This document shows, in pieces, positions 23,053 through 32,623 of a DNA stretch of 64,000 nt. This stretch comes from Saccharomycopsis fibuligera x Saccharomycopsis cf. fibuligera (taxonomy: Eukaryota > Ascomycota > Saccharomycetes > Ascoideales > Saccharomycopsidaceae). Within the stretch, counting starts at the first letter, position 1. Each line of letters begins with the position of its first letter. The translations under genes and the position numbers were made by a program. The stretch lies in the NCBI GenBank assembly GCA_001936135.1, contig CP012819.1, positions 1,893,501 to 1,957,500 of the forward strand, read 5' to 3'. The notes beneath the pieces are model-generated. The model ran no database searches, had not been told where the DNA came from, and saw nothing but the letters and a program-made list of their open reading frames with translations.

Positions 23053-26000
23053 CAAAGCACAAGCCAGACCGGAATAAGGATACTCAAACTGGAAGCACAA
23101 GGAAAACAGCGATTGACAATAACGGTAGTGTATCCTTTTGGATAGTGGTTTGTTTCTTGGCCATTCGGCTGTGCACACAGGAAAAAATCCATGAAATTTC
23201 ATCAATGACTGGACAAAGCCAAGATCAATGAAACGAAACCCGCACTCGCTATGTTTGGTAGACCTCACGCAGTAGTATATTGAGATAGCTTGTACAGATT
23301 CGTACTCCGAGAGAAGCGTAATTCTTTTTCTCGCCACAGGTAAACTTTGCGGCGTAGCATATGGATCTATTCCTGTTTTCGCATTCCGAGATTTTTGAGA
23401 AACAGTGCTCAGATGCTCATGCAGGTGCCGAACTTGCGGTACTCTTTGTTGGCCAAAGCGCTCGGCTGTAGCACCGCAGCATCCTCACCCACAAGCACAA
23501 ACCCAAACAGGGCTATTTTGCTAATCTTTGTAGTACTTTAGCTAGGTACACGGACGGCGCTGCAAAAGATATTCCGACCGCCGCTGGAGACAAACAAAAC
23601 GCAAGCCGGCTTATAGTGCCCTCTGCCCCAACTCAAGGCTGCAAGATCGCTACGCAGTGGAAAAATGTTTTTCCGGATTCGTAATATCATATTATAGATT
23701 ATCCGACGCTGTAGCGCCACCGTGCCGGTGGCCAAACAACAGCCGCATCATGGTTGGGCACAAGCCACAAGTGCGCCACACGCCATACGTTACGTACCGT
23801 CGAACGCAAAAGTCCGGATCGCCATCGGTGCCAGTACTGGCGTTGGTGTTGTTAAAGAGGAGTTAATTCCGATGATGGCGACGAAAAAGAGGGGAAGAAA
23901 ACAGAAGCTGGAGCTGAATCTGGGAACTGTACTTCTGCTAGTCTTGGAGACAGACAAAAAGAAAAAAAAAAAAGGAAAGTGGGATCGCTGTAGCACTTGC
24001 TAGCGACAACTGTGTGTACTATGATCTATAAGTTGGTACTGCCATGGCGTACAGTATACCTGTATACTGCTTGCTAAGCGAAAATAAAATAAAATAAAAA
24101 AGGACATTTTCCCGTGGTAGACAAATGGGGTATTGACTTATTTACTGTTTGCGAGAGTGTGCCAAGCTTGGCATATTCATATACTGTTGCACAGCATATA
24201 ACCGAAGCGCACAAGAAAAGCAAGCACTGATGCTGTAAGGACTGCTTTTTTTTTTTATTATAGTCGACATTATTTCCTTGATGGCGTTCCACCTGAGTAT
24301 CACCAAGACTACCTATTTTAATATCTTTTTTTTTTTTTTTTTTTACCTTTTGCTCGGTTTTCGCAAAGGGTACTATCAAGAAGCCTGAAGCTTTTGCGGA
24401 ACATCCCCCGGATAAACTCACAACGACGGCAGCGTGGGCAATACCATACAGATTCCGGGTGCTTTTACTTGGTCATCCAATACAGGGCCAAAGTCATGTT
24501 TCAGTGAAGATAGCTGCGGCCATCTGTATTTCCACGCCCCATACTGGGAAGCTGCATGCTGGTAAGCAATCTTGAACGATAGTAGTGTGAAAGTGAGAAT
24601 ATTATATTTCGAGTTGTCACTTGTGGGCCGGAACGTTTTCACGTAGCTGCTGCTTGGGTTTTGCAACTATCTGCTGCGGCTACCTCTAATTTGTACTGCA
24701 TTTGTACTGTAGGGCACATCTCTACCGGGGTTTTCTTGTCTAGTTTTGCATTTATATGGGACTGGCCCGCCCATCCCGAGATTTTGGCTACGCTCTTCTG
24801 CAAAAGGGTGCTTTACTCTTGTTTTTTAGCATACGCTGTCGGCATATTCTGAGCTCACATCAGTAGCTTGCTCCTTTGGCAGGATCATGGGAAGTCAATC
24901 ACAGCAAAGGCGACTAGCAGTTGCTAAAAGACCAAGTTTGCATAGCACGAGGGGACTCCAGTTAAGTATGTGATGCCATTTGCAATGTGTATTTAGGGTG
25001 TCTCAGTGCGAAACATTGGAAAAAGTGCTAGTCACACAGGCACTAAATGCTGCTTTGCTTCAGGGTGATGGCTTCTCATTGCTGGTATGGCGGTATGTGA
25101 GCGCTCCAGCTAAAAGACATGGTCTGCATAAATTATATGCGTAAGTTTATTTTTCTGCAGTTTAATTGAAATGACCCAACTTCTCGCTTCATTTTGAGCG
25201 AGCACTTTTCAAAGCTAAAGCTACCTCTCTTTGGTAAAAAAAATGGGCCCAATGGGGCCGTGCTGTATTTTGCAGGCCATGCGCTCAGCCGTTGAAACTT
25301 AGTAGCTGCCAAGCCTGTCAACTCGGTCCACCTTTCACCCCGACATGCAGGGCTTCCATTTTAGCAGATAGTGGCTGCAATACTGCAATACGGTTAAAAT
25401 TCAAGATTTGTGATCTACAGTGAAACATTGAATGCGCACGCCAGCTTTACCGAAGAGCTTATCGCTCCCTTGGGTAGCTTAGGGTTGACGGGACGTGTTG
25501 ACAGGTTTACAGACATAAGCTTGCTTGTTGCCCATAGGTGGTGTTAATTTTTCCTGCCGCAAGGCCTCCAGTCATTTGTCATAGGCACAAAAAAAGAAAA
25601 TCCAGAAAGAGAAGAAAAGAAAAAGAAACAACAACTACTCAACATAGTGTTGTGGTTGTGGATGTATAGAGAAGAACAATATACTACATGTCTGCGTTCT
25701 GATGTCGGTTACTTTGGAGCGGAAAATATGAATCAATGAAAACCCAGAAACAGATAATGAAATACTACAACCTATCGCCAACTAGCCTTGGGACTCAAGT
25801 CACAGCGCATTGGCCTTTTCATCCTTCCTCATATTGTCCATACTCATAGTACGAGCCAGAGGCATGACAACACCAATGCTTTCAATTCCAGTACCGTTGA
25901 CTGTTTGAGCAATCTTTTCGTGCCTTGGTACTAATTGGCCAGAAGTAGCTGCTGTTTCTTTTCGAGTGTCGAGTGCTTGCAGAGCACCAGCTCGGTTCAA

Positions 26001-26527
26001 TTCGTTCACCGTGCCTTCATAGCTATAAATGTACATTGCATGGGGTCCTTTTTGAGAAAGAAAAAACAACCCCCGATAAGAACAATGTGCAAAAAAGAAT
26101 AGGATTCGAGCAATAGCGAGGCGATGAGCAAATACGCTGGCTAGCAATAGCTGGATAGAAGAAAAAGTTTAGTGACATTATGATGAAAAGTTATAAGATT
26201 AGAGGACAGTAAATTGATGGACAAGTAGGTTCACTGACAGGAATAGATAGATAATTAAATAAGTAGATAAATCAACTAAGAACAAGTTATCAAAAGGCAG
26301 AAACAAAATGATAGACTAGACAAAGGAAAAAGAAAAAAAGAAAACAAGGACAAGATACCAAAAAACACAATGTGAGGGGTAACTAAAGTGGTAAAGTTGC
26401 AATTAGGTTACGAAGTAAATTGACTAGTCAAAAGTGATTATAGGAGAATAATAAAATGTGAGGAGAGCAATAAAGGAGTGTGAGTGATGAATGACAAGGA
26501 GCGGAGGCATCGGAGTCATCTTGCGGC
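22396..26527. other. Intergenic region, convergent, no firmly supported gene
   Basis: About 4.1 kb between the 3' ends of the bHLH gene and the KH-domain gene. The first 300 bases are T-rich 3' UTR-like DNA. A 33-base A run lies near 23019-23051 and a T run near 24327-24345. One short frame at 25800-26036 (minus) is listed separately. The rest has only short, motif-free frames. Confidence 0.55.
25800..26036 (-). CDS. Possible small protein (78 aa), unrecognised
   Basis: From the ATG at 26036 the frame codes for MYIYSYEGTVNELNRAG through to a charged end, MDNMRKDEKANAL. The composition is balanced and unlike the poly-Phe/poly-Lys frames nearby. The frame is open upstream to 26147 without an ATG. 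A CACTAAAC...TATCCAG sequence at about 26150-26175 could be an intron 3' end, so this may be the last exon of a spliced gene. I found no convincing first exon and recognise no family. Confidence 0.25.
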   Translation of the reverse strand: MYIYSYEGTVNELNRAGALQALDTRKETAATSGQLVPRHEKIAQTVNGTGIESIGVVMPLARTMSMDNMRKDEKANAL

Positions 26528-27739
26528 TCACTCTTCATCGTCATACTGAGCGGCAGCGCGGCGTTGCTTCTCTCTTTGGATCTGCTGGTACAACAAGCTC
26601 AAAGCCTTGTCGACATTGAACTGGTTTCCAACTATGGTAAAAGCACGCTGGTCTTCCTCGTCATCTTCCTGAGCAATGGAGATTTGGGCGCCGCTGTTTT
26701 TTCTAATCTCTTGGATTCTGGAACCTTTCTTGCCAATGAGACAGCCGACAAAGTCCGACTGGAACCCGACTACCTGGGTGACGGTTGGCAAGTTGGGGTC
26801 GCTGGCGCTGGAGGAGTTGGAGGACTGGTTTGGGTTGATTCTGCCCTGGATGCTGTTGCGGTTCGAGCCGGGGCCGCCACCGCCGAGGCTGTTGGAACCG
26901 CTGGATGGGAAGCCGCCGTAGTAGCTGCTGCTGCCGCCGTTGGCGCCGGAAAGGCCGCCGTTGTTGTAGTTGTCATTGTGTCTTCTTCTTGGTTGGGGGA
27001 TATAGTACACTGTTCCGGTTGCGCCGTGCCAGTCTTCAATCAAACACCTGGCAACCAACTTCAACACGCTTTCGATGTTTGCCGGGGTGCCCTGGACTTC
27101 GACGACGCGCTCAGTGGAGTCGGCCAAAAAGTCCTTCGACGCAACGATCTTGACATCGAAGTTCTCCTGCAACGCTTTGATTCTGGAGCCTTGCTTGCCG
27201 ATCAAGGTGCCCATTTGGGAGTGGGGTATCAACAACCTCAAGGAGATCTGGTCTGGCTGGGGTGGCGGGCAGAGAGACTTCAATGGGAAGAAGGAGTAGA
27301 CCTGCTGGTGTGTGATTGGGGACTCTAGCAAGGCCTGGGCAAAAAGGGCCAACGCTTCGGCGGTGGAGTCGACGGGGCCGCTGACGGTGAGGATGCGGTC
27401 AGAGCAGCCGATGATGACCTTGCTGACGCCGGACTTGACGCCGGTCTTCTCTCTGACGTGGGCGACACAGTTGCCGTTTTTGCCGATGATGATGCCGGCT
27501 TCTCTGGTGGAGACAAGGACTCTGAAGGTGATCAACGCGGTGTTCAACTGGACCTCAGGGAGAACCTGGTCGAGAGCCGGGCCCTGGTCGGCGGCGGCCT
27601 GGGCGGCCTGGGCGGCCTGGGCGCCCTGGGCCGCAGAGGCGTCACCGGCGGCGTCACCGGCGGCGGCCGGCGCGGAGGGGACAGGATCAGAAGTCAACTT
27701 GGTGTCGAACAAGGACTCGCTGTTTGCTTCGCTGGACAT
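26528..27739 (-). CDS. PBP2: Triple KH-domain RNA-binding protein, PBP2/Rnc1-like (403 aa)
   Basis: Three KH domains are visible. KH1 is about residues 68-138 with GKNG at 86-89, KH2 is 166-236 with GKQG at 181-184, and KH3 is 319-390 with GKKG at 336-339. The segments SGVSKVIIGCSDRILTVSG and KIVASKDFL...STERVVEVQG match what I recall of fungal PCBP/hnRNP K-type proteins such as S. pombe Rnc1 and S. cerevisiae Pbp2. Such proteins bind C-rich or AU-rich mRNA elements and affect stability, translation or localisation. A low-complexity Ala/Gln stretch (about 36-52) precedes KH1, and an Asn/Gly/Ser-rich linker separates KH2 and KH3. The C-terminus is acidic (YDDEE). HEK2/KHD1 is a related alternative name. 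The gene is divergent from SHE3. Confidence 0.85.
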   Translation of the reverse strand: MSSEANSESLFDTKLTSDPVPSAPAAAGDAAGDASAAQGAQAAQAAQAAADQGPALDQVLPEVQLNTALITFRVLVSTREAGIIIGKNGNCVAHVREKTGVKSGVSKVIIGCSDRILTVSGPVDSTAEALALFAQALLESPITHQQVYSFFPLKSLCPPPQPDQISLRLLIPHSQMGTLIGKQGSRIKALQENFDVKIVASKDFLADSTERVVEVQGTPANIESVLKLVARCLIEDWHGATGTVYYIPQPRRRHNDNYNNGGLSGANGGSSSYYGGFPSSGSNSLGGGGPGSNRNSIQGRINPNQSSNSSSASDPNLPTVTQVVGFQSDFVGCLIGKKGSRIQEIRKNSGAQISIAQEDDEEDQRAFTIVGNQFNVDKALSLLYQQIQREKQRRAAAQYDDEE

Positions 27740-28598
27740 GGCGGTCTGCAGGGGCGGAGAGGCTGCGGAGGAGATCTAGCAGACGGCAATTGGCGGGAGG
27801 AGGGAACCAGTCGGCGCAAGGAACTGAAAGCAGCAGGGCGGCAAGTGGTTTGGACAGAGAACTGGACGCTGGCTGGTGGGCTGGCGAATGGGCTGGTGGC
27901 GGGCGGCTGCTGTTGGAGTGGGAAGACCGCGACGAGGATGGAATCGGGAGCGGCGCGAGACAGAGGCAGCGGGAGAGACTGGAGATGGATGGGGTGAGGG
28001 CGACAAAGAAGACAAGAAGAGGATGGAGGGCTGGGTGGATGGGAAGGGTGCGAGAAAGGAGGAACAAGAGTGGCGACGGAAGTAGAAAGAAAGAGCAGTG
28101 GTGAAGAAGGCAAAGTTTTCCCTGGAAACTGCGTGTGATTTTTGGCGAGTGAAAATTTGGAGAAAAAGCAGAAAGCAGAAAGCAGAAAGCAGAAAGCAGA
28201 AAGGAAACGACAGCGGATGTGAAAAACTAAAACAAAGAAGCGAAGCGCCAGCACAGGCGAGAAACGGACAAAAAGATTCTTGCAGGCGAGCACGCGGCGC
28301 GCTGGCTGTGACAGCGTGGCCGGCACACGCTGGCGGTGGCGCCGCTGGCGGCGGTGGTGCCGCTGTTTCCGCCGGCGCTGCTGGTTCTGGCGCTGCTGGT
28401 TCTGGCGCTGCTGTTGCTGGCGCTCGTGCCGCTGGCGGAGTGCCAGCGGCGCCAACAAGGCGCCGACACTCGTCGGCAGAGCAGCAGTGCGGGTAACCCA
28501 CGCCACTGTCGCTGGCGCGGGCAAGCACAGCACCACAGACACGCTGCGCCCGCACCCGCGCAGGTTCCTGCGCAACTGCGTCTGCGAGCGCATACTGC

Positions 28599-28620
28599 TC
28601 ACGTGCTCGTTCGCACGTGA
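28599..28620. promoter_or_regulatory. Two CACGTG E-boxes arranged as an inverted repeat
   Basis: TCACGTGC and GCACGTGA form a perfect 8 bp inverted repeat around a 6-base spacer, giving two CACGTG sites at 28600-28605 and 28614-28619. CACGTG is the core site of bHLH factors such as Cbf1, Pho4 and Tye7. The position, midway between two divergent genes, fits a regulatory role. Confidence 0.55.
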
Positions 28621-28632
28621 GTGGCACATGCA

Positions 28633-28684
28633 CACGTCACGTTACCACGTCACGTTACCACGTCACGTTACCACGTCACGCTAC
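28633..28684. repeat. Four tandem 13 bp repeats, CACGTCACGTTAC
   Basis: Copies start at 28633, 28646, 28659 and 28672; the last differs by one base (CACGTCACGCTAC). Each contains two CACGT half-sites. The array begins 13 bases after the E-box inverted pair. Confidence 0.9.
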
Positions 28685-29151
28685 CATATCTGCGACTGCA
28701 GTGTGCTGCAGCGCCGCGCCCCATCGCGCTCCGTCGCGCGCGAGCCCGCGCGAGCCCGCTGGCGCTTACGGGACCGCTTAGTCATCGCTCTCTTTCTCTC
28801 CGTTCTCTCTCTCGCTCGCGGTGTCCAGAAACACGCTCGCTCGCCCAGTCACTCTGATTTGCTGCTGCTGTCTGTCTGTCTGTCTGTTTTTCGTTCGTCT
28901 GTTTACGTTTTCTCTTCACTGTTTTGCTTTCTGTTTTGCTCTTTCATGTGTGGTTGTTGTTGTTGTTGTTGTTGTTGTTATTGTTGTTGTTTTTTTTTTT
29001 TTTTTTTTTTTCCGTTTTGTTTTACAGTACTTTTTCTGCTTTTCTTACTTTGTTCTCTTTTCCTTTGGACGAAACACAACTCCAGTCGCTCCAATTGTTG
29101 CAATCCCTTCTTCTTTTCTGATCCACTCGCTCCTGCTCCAGATCCCCATTC

Positions 29152-29181
29152 CCATCCCCATCCCCATCCCCATCCCCATCG
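29152..29181. repeat. Hexanucleotide CCCCAT repeat
   Basis: About five CCCCAT units in tandem, some 300 bases upstream of the SHE3 ATG. Confidence 0.85.
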
Positions 29182-29475
29182 CACTCGTTCATTCACTTCA
29201 CTGCCAGCGTTTAGCGCCCTCCCCCCACCCACACACACCCGCGCGTTCCCTCGTTTTCCGCCTTTCGCTGTGCACCACCGCCTCGCCTGCCGACTTTTCA
29301 TCGTCCTCCACTTTTAACCACCTGTCCGTTTGCCTAGTCGTGGGCGCCATTTACCACACTCGCCGCTAGTCACCGCCCGCTAGTGCTGCTCACGCCCATT
29401 GCCAAGCATCCAGCCAGCCAGCCAGCCAGCCAGCCTCAGGCCCCGTCACCGCCACCCGCCGCCGCCACCGCCACC

Positions 29476-31422
29476 ATGAACTTCTCGCAGAAGGAAAACG
29501 AGTCGCCGAATATCTACAGCGACTTGAGGGCCTCGCTCGCCGGCAAGCCAAACTACGACAGCTTGATCAAGTCTCCGTCCGAGATCCTCAGCCCGACAAA
29601 CAGCGCGTCCGGGTTCGGCTCGCCCAAGCCGGGCACCTCCAGAGTCATCGACACTTTGCACTCCACCATCGACCAGTTGAAGGCGGACTTGCAGGACACA
29701 AGGCAAAGGTACGACGACCACCAGGCCAAGCACACGTCCATCAAGAAGAGATACGACCAGGTGGTCGAGCAGTTGGCCAACACCAAGCACGAGAACGACA
29801 TGATCAACGCGTTGTTGGAGAGAAAGCAGCGCAGAATCACCGACTTGGAGGAAAAGTTGAGCGAGACCATCAACAACACAGAGGACTACAAGTTCAACTT
29901 GACGAACCTCGAGCTCCGGGTGAAGAAGTTGCAGGAGTCGGAGAGAGTCGCCACCAGCGAGTTCGAGCGGATGAAGATCGCCTACGAGACCGTCGTCACC
30001 TCGCAGAAGGAGTACAGAGACTACTACACCAAGGAGATCAACTCCCTCAAAGAGCAGCTAAGCGCCTACATCGAGCACCGCAGCGAGCAGCTCGCGCAGA
30101 CCCAGGCCCAGATCAGGAACAACGACTCCGGCGTGCAGGCCAACATGAAAAAGTTGAGCGAGTACTCCCACAGCCTCGAGACCCAGTACGCCGCCAAAAA
30201 CACCGCGGTTGTTGACACCTTGAAGTCCCTAGCGGTGGCCGCCAAGTCCCACGGCCTGGACACCCAGTTGGTCATCAACCAGTGCAACTTGGTCTTCAAC
30301 GAGTTGAAGAACAGATTCGACTTGGACGTAACCCAGTTGATTGAGAGCTACAAGGACAGACAGGTCGACAGCACCATTGAGAAGTTGTTGGGCATAGAGT
30401 CTGTCACCGGCGTCGCCGCCAATGCTCCGCTGCCCTCCTCCTCGCCAAAACCTATCTCCGCCACTGCCGCCGCTGCCGCCGCCAGCAAGGCCACAACTCC
30501 GCCCTCAGCAATCAATAACCAGAAAAAGAGAAACTCCAGCAGAAAAGCAAGCGCCCAGCCGGCAAAGGCACCGTCGCCTAGCCAGCAGCAGAACCGTAAT
30601 ATATCTACCGGCTCACTCAAGCAGCAGGAAAACTCTGATCCAAACAGCGCGCCGCACAAAGCAAAGAAAAACGACCACAGAAGAAGCGTTAGCGTTAGCG
30701 CCGCCAGCAGCAGCACCAACGCCAACAATGCCGCCAACAAGCGCCACTCGCGGAAAGTCAGTCTTGCCGTCGACTTTAGCGAGTTCGAGAAGCCAAAGCA
30801 GAGCAACAACAACAGCAGTGCCGCCGCCAACGCCGCCGCCAACGCCAACGGTAAGCAAAGTAAGAGAAACTCGGTGCACGGATTCTCACAAAATAACGCC
30901 AGTCTCAATGGCAGCGCAAGCGGGAGCGCCAATGGCAGTATCCAGGATTTGATGAACCAAGATTGGAGATCTTCAAAAGCTCCGGCCAGTGACAAGAACC
31001 CAAACAACAGCAACAGCACCGCAAAATCAAACAACAGAAGAAGCGTTGTGAACGCCAACGCCAACGCCAACGCCAACGCCAACGCCAACGCCAACGCCAA
31101 CTCTAGCAACACTAACAATATCGAAGAAGATGAGGAAGATAGCGAAGACGGCTCAGATAACGAAAACTACAATGATAACTCAGACGACGAAGACGGTAAT
31201 AATAACACCAATGACGGAGAAAGCGGAAAGAAAAAAAGAAGAAGAAGAAGAAGAAGAAGAAGAAAGAGCCAAAGACCAGCGGCCCCAGGTGCAACGACGA
31301 CAGAAGGCGCAGTAGGACCGGCACTGCAGACGACAGTCGGAGGAGGTCTCAATAACGATGATCTACATGAGGTTAATGAGATTATAAAGAATGATTTGAA
31401 CTTGTCAATTGGTGATAACTGA
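29476..31422 (+). CDS. SHE3: SHE3 orthologue, myosin-mRNA adaptor (648 aa)
   Basis: She3 links the type V myosin Myo4 to She2-bound mRNAs such as ASH1 and carries them to the bud or hyphal tip. The family is recognised from the N-terminal coiled coil (about residues 53-230). It opens with SRVIDTLHSTIDQLK, resembling SRVIESLHDQIDML of S. cerevisiae She3, and also contains VVTSQKEYRDYYTKEINSL. I start at the ATG at 29476 in the context CACCATGA; no earlier in-frame ATG is seen. The C-terminal half is disordered, Ser/Asn-rich and basic, matching the RNA/She2-binding tail, and is longer than in S. cerevisiae. An (Asn-Ala) run is coded by GCCAAC repeats at 31049-31100, an acidic block follows, and then a nine-Arg basic run near residues 585-600. 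The triple-KH RNA-binding gene is its divergent neighbour. Confidence 0.9.
   Translation: MNFSQKENESPNIYSDLRASLAGKPNYDSLIKSPSEILSPTNSASGFGSPKPGTSRVIDTLHSTIDQLKADLQDTRQRYDDHQAKHTSIKKRYDQVVEQLANTKHENDMINALLERKQRRITDLEEKLSETINNTEDYKFNLTNLELRVKKLQESERVATSEFERMKIAYETVVTSQKEYRDYYTKEINSLKEQLSAYIEHRSEQLAQTQAQIRNNDSGVQANMKKLSEYSHSLETQYAAKNTAVVDTLKSLAVAAKSHGLDTQLVINQCNLVFNELKNRFDLDVTQLIESYKDRQVDSTIEKLLGIESVTGVAANAPLPSSSPKPISATAAAAAASKATTPPSAINNQKKRNSSRKASAQPAKAPSPSQQQNRNISTGSLKQQENSDPNSAPHKAKKNDHRRSVSVSAASSSTNANNAANKRHSRKVSLAVDFSEFEKPKQSNNNSSAAANAAANANGKQSKRNSVHGFSQNNASLNGSASGSANGSIQDLMNQDWRSSKAPASDKNPNNSNSTAKSNNRRSVVNANANANANANANANANSSNTNNIEEDEEDSEDGSDNENYNDNSDDEDGNNNTNDGESGKKKRRRRRRRRRKSQRPAAPGATTTEGAVGPALQTTVGGGLNNDDLHEVNEIIKNDLNLSIGDN
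31049..31100 (+). repeat. (GCCAAC)n repeat inside SHE3
   Basis: About eight GCCAAC hexamers encode alternating Ala-Asn in the disordered tail of SHE3. Copy number probably varies between strains. Confidence 0.85.
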
Positions 31423-32623
31423 TAACTTATAACTGATAGCTGATAACTGGTGATTGGCGATTGGCGCTGCTGAGACTTGTTGTCAATCAGCCAGCGGATG
31501 TATCTATTGTCATTACTAAAAAAAAAACTACTTATATATCTTTCTACTGTTCGTCTTTGTTTTAGAAGCTTTTCCTTTTGTTTTTATTTTTTGCATTACT
31601 ATGGTACGTATGTGTACATATACCCTCGACTGTCAATTTTTTACAAACTGTACCAATTTGACAAGCTTAAAAGTTGACGCCTTTTTCTCTTTCTCTCTTT
31701 CAAATATCCTTTTTCTCTCTCTTTATTTATTTATTTCTTTCTTTCTTTCTTTTTACCATATTCTTGCTACTTTCTTTTCCCCGTTATTACCTTTTGAATC
31801 CATGTTTACTTTTCCTGTCTACCTGCTTGTTTAGTTTTTTGCCGTTCTCTTGTTGACTGCTTGGTTGATAATTGATTAATTGCAGTTGAACTCATGCATG
31901 CTTCCCTTGCCAACCGGCCTGTTGTGTTGTTGTCACTTTTGTAAGCTACAACTGTTGCTGTTTTAGTGCTCACCATTTCAATCACGAGCTGTTCCATGTC
32001 TGCGTTTTTTTGTGGCCGGCTCAACCGCTAATACTTTTCAAACGTTGGAGTTCTCGGGCCAATCTGGACCCTGATTCTGTAGACTAGCTCACTGCTCAAT
32101 GCTGCATACATGGCCTTTCATATACAAGCGATGCCTAACATTGGCAGCTATCAATGACTAACTGATCGAAGCCTCACTGTAGTCAGCATGCATACTGAAA
32201 GCAAGAAAGACTGAAGCGCGCAGTAGTTATTAAACGGCCCATGAAAACGGTATAACGTGTTATTATGTGGTGTAATGTTGTGCAATGCTGCTCACTGTGG
32301 TATAATGTGATTCTATGTGGTATAATGTACCGGAATGTATCGGAAAGTCTCTATCGTCATTCTTTGCGTGAGCAGCGGCACCACCGTAGGCTGGGAGCAG
32401 GGAGCTCCACTCCGCCAGCGTCTACGTTTATAGTTCAAAAGATGCTTTGCTGTTGGTGTGGTAAAACCTCGGCACGAAACTGCCAGGATATCCGGCGCCA
32501 CTATAGTATTACTTCATTCTGCCTGTACGCCAGCACGGTACATGAAAAACAGAAAAGCAAGCAAGAAATAACAGAAACCAGTTAATTGTCTTTTGCTTTA
32601 CCACTACAAGGCGCTGTTTTACC
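31423..32623. other. Intergenic region between SHE3 and SLA2
   Basis: A 1.2 kb tandem-oriented gap. The first part is T-rich, with several short TGATAACT-like repeats right after the SHE3 stop (31418-31450). A degenerate repeat of GTGGTATAATGT-like units lies at 32250-32340, about 300 bases before the SLA2 ATG. No gene is supported. Confidence 0.6.

Larger units (their letters stand above)
27740..29475. promoter_or_regulatory. Shared divergent promoter region of PBP2-like and SHE3
   Basis: This is a 1.7 kb GC-rich region between two start codons. It holds GCAGAAA repeats (28167-28202), a TCACGTG inverted pair (28599-28620), four 13 bp CACGT-containing repeats (28633-28684), a long GTT/T tract (28958-29011), CCCCAT repeats (29152-29181) and CAGC-type repeats (29411-29434). 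Long frames on both strands reflect the base composition and show no domain. Confidence 0.6.

Noticed and set aside
26528-26575. Possible splice donor (GTGAGC) overlapping the PBP2-like stop codon
   Set aside because: Joining it to the acceptor-like site near 26150 gives a stop after two codons, so the unspliced end is preferred.
27776-29369. Long frames on both strands between PBP2-like and SHE3
   Set aside because: They translate simple repeats into poly-Pro, poly-Ala and Leu/Phe-rich sequence, and the region is the shared promoter.
29383-29475. Upstream extension of SHE3
   Set aside because: It contains no ATG, starts with CTG and codes for simple Gln/Pro/Ala repeats from CAGC-type DNA.
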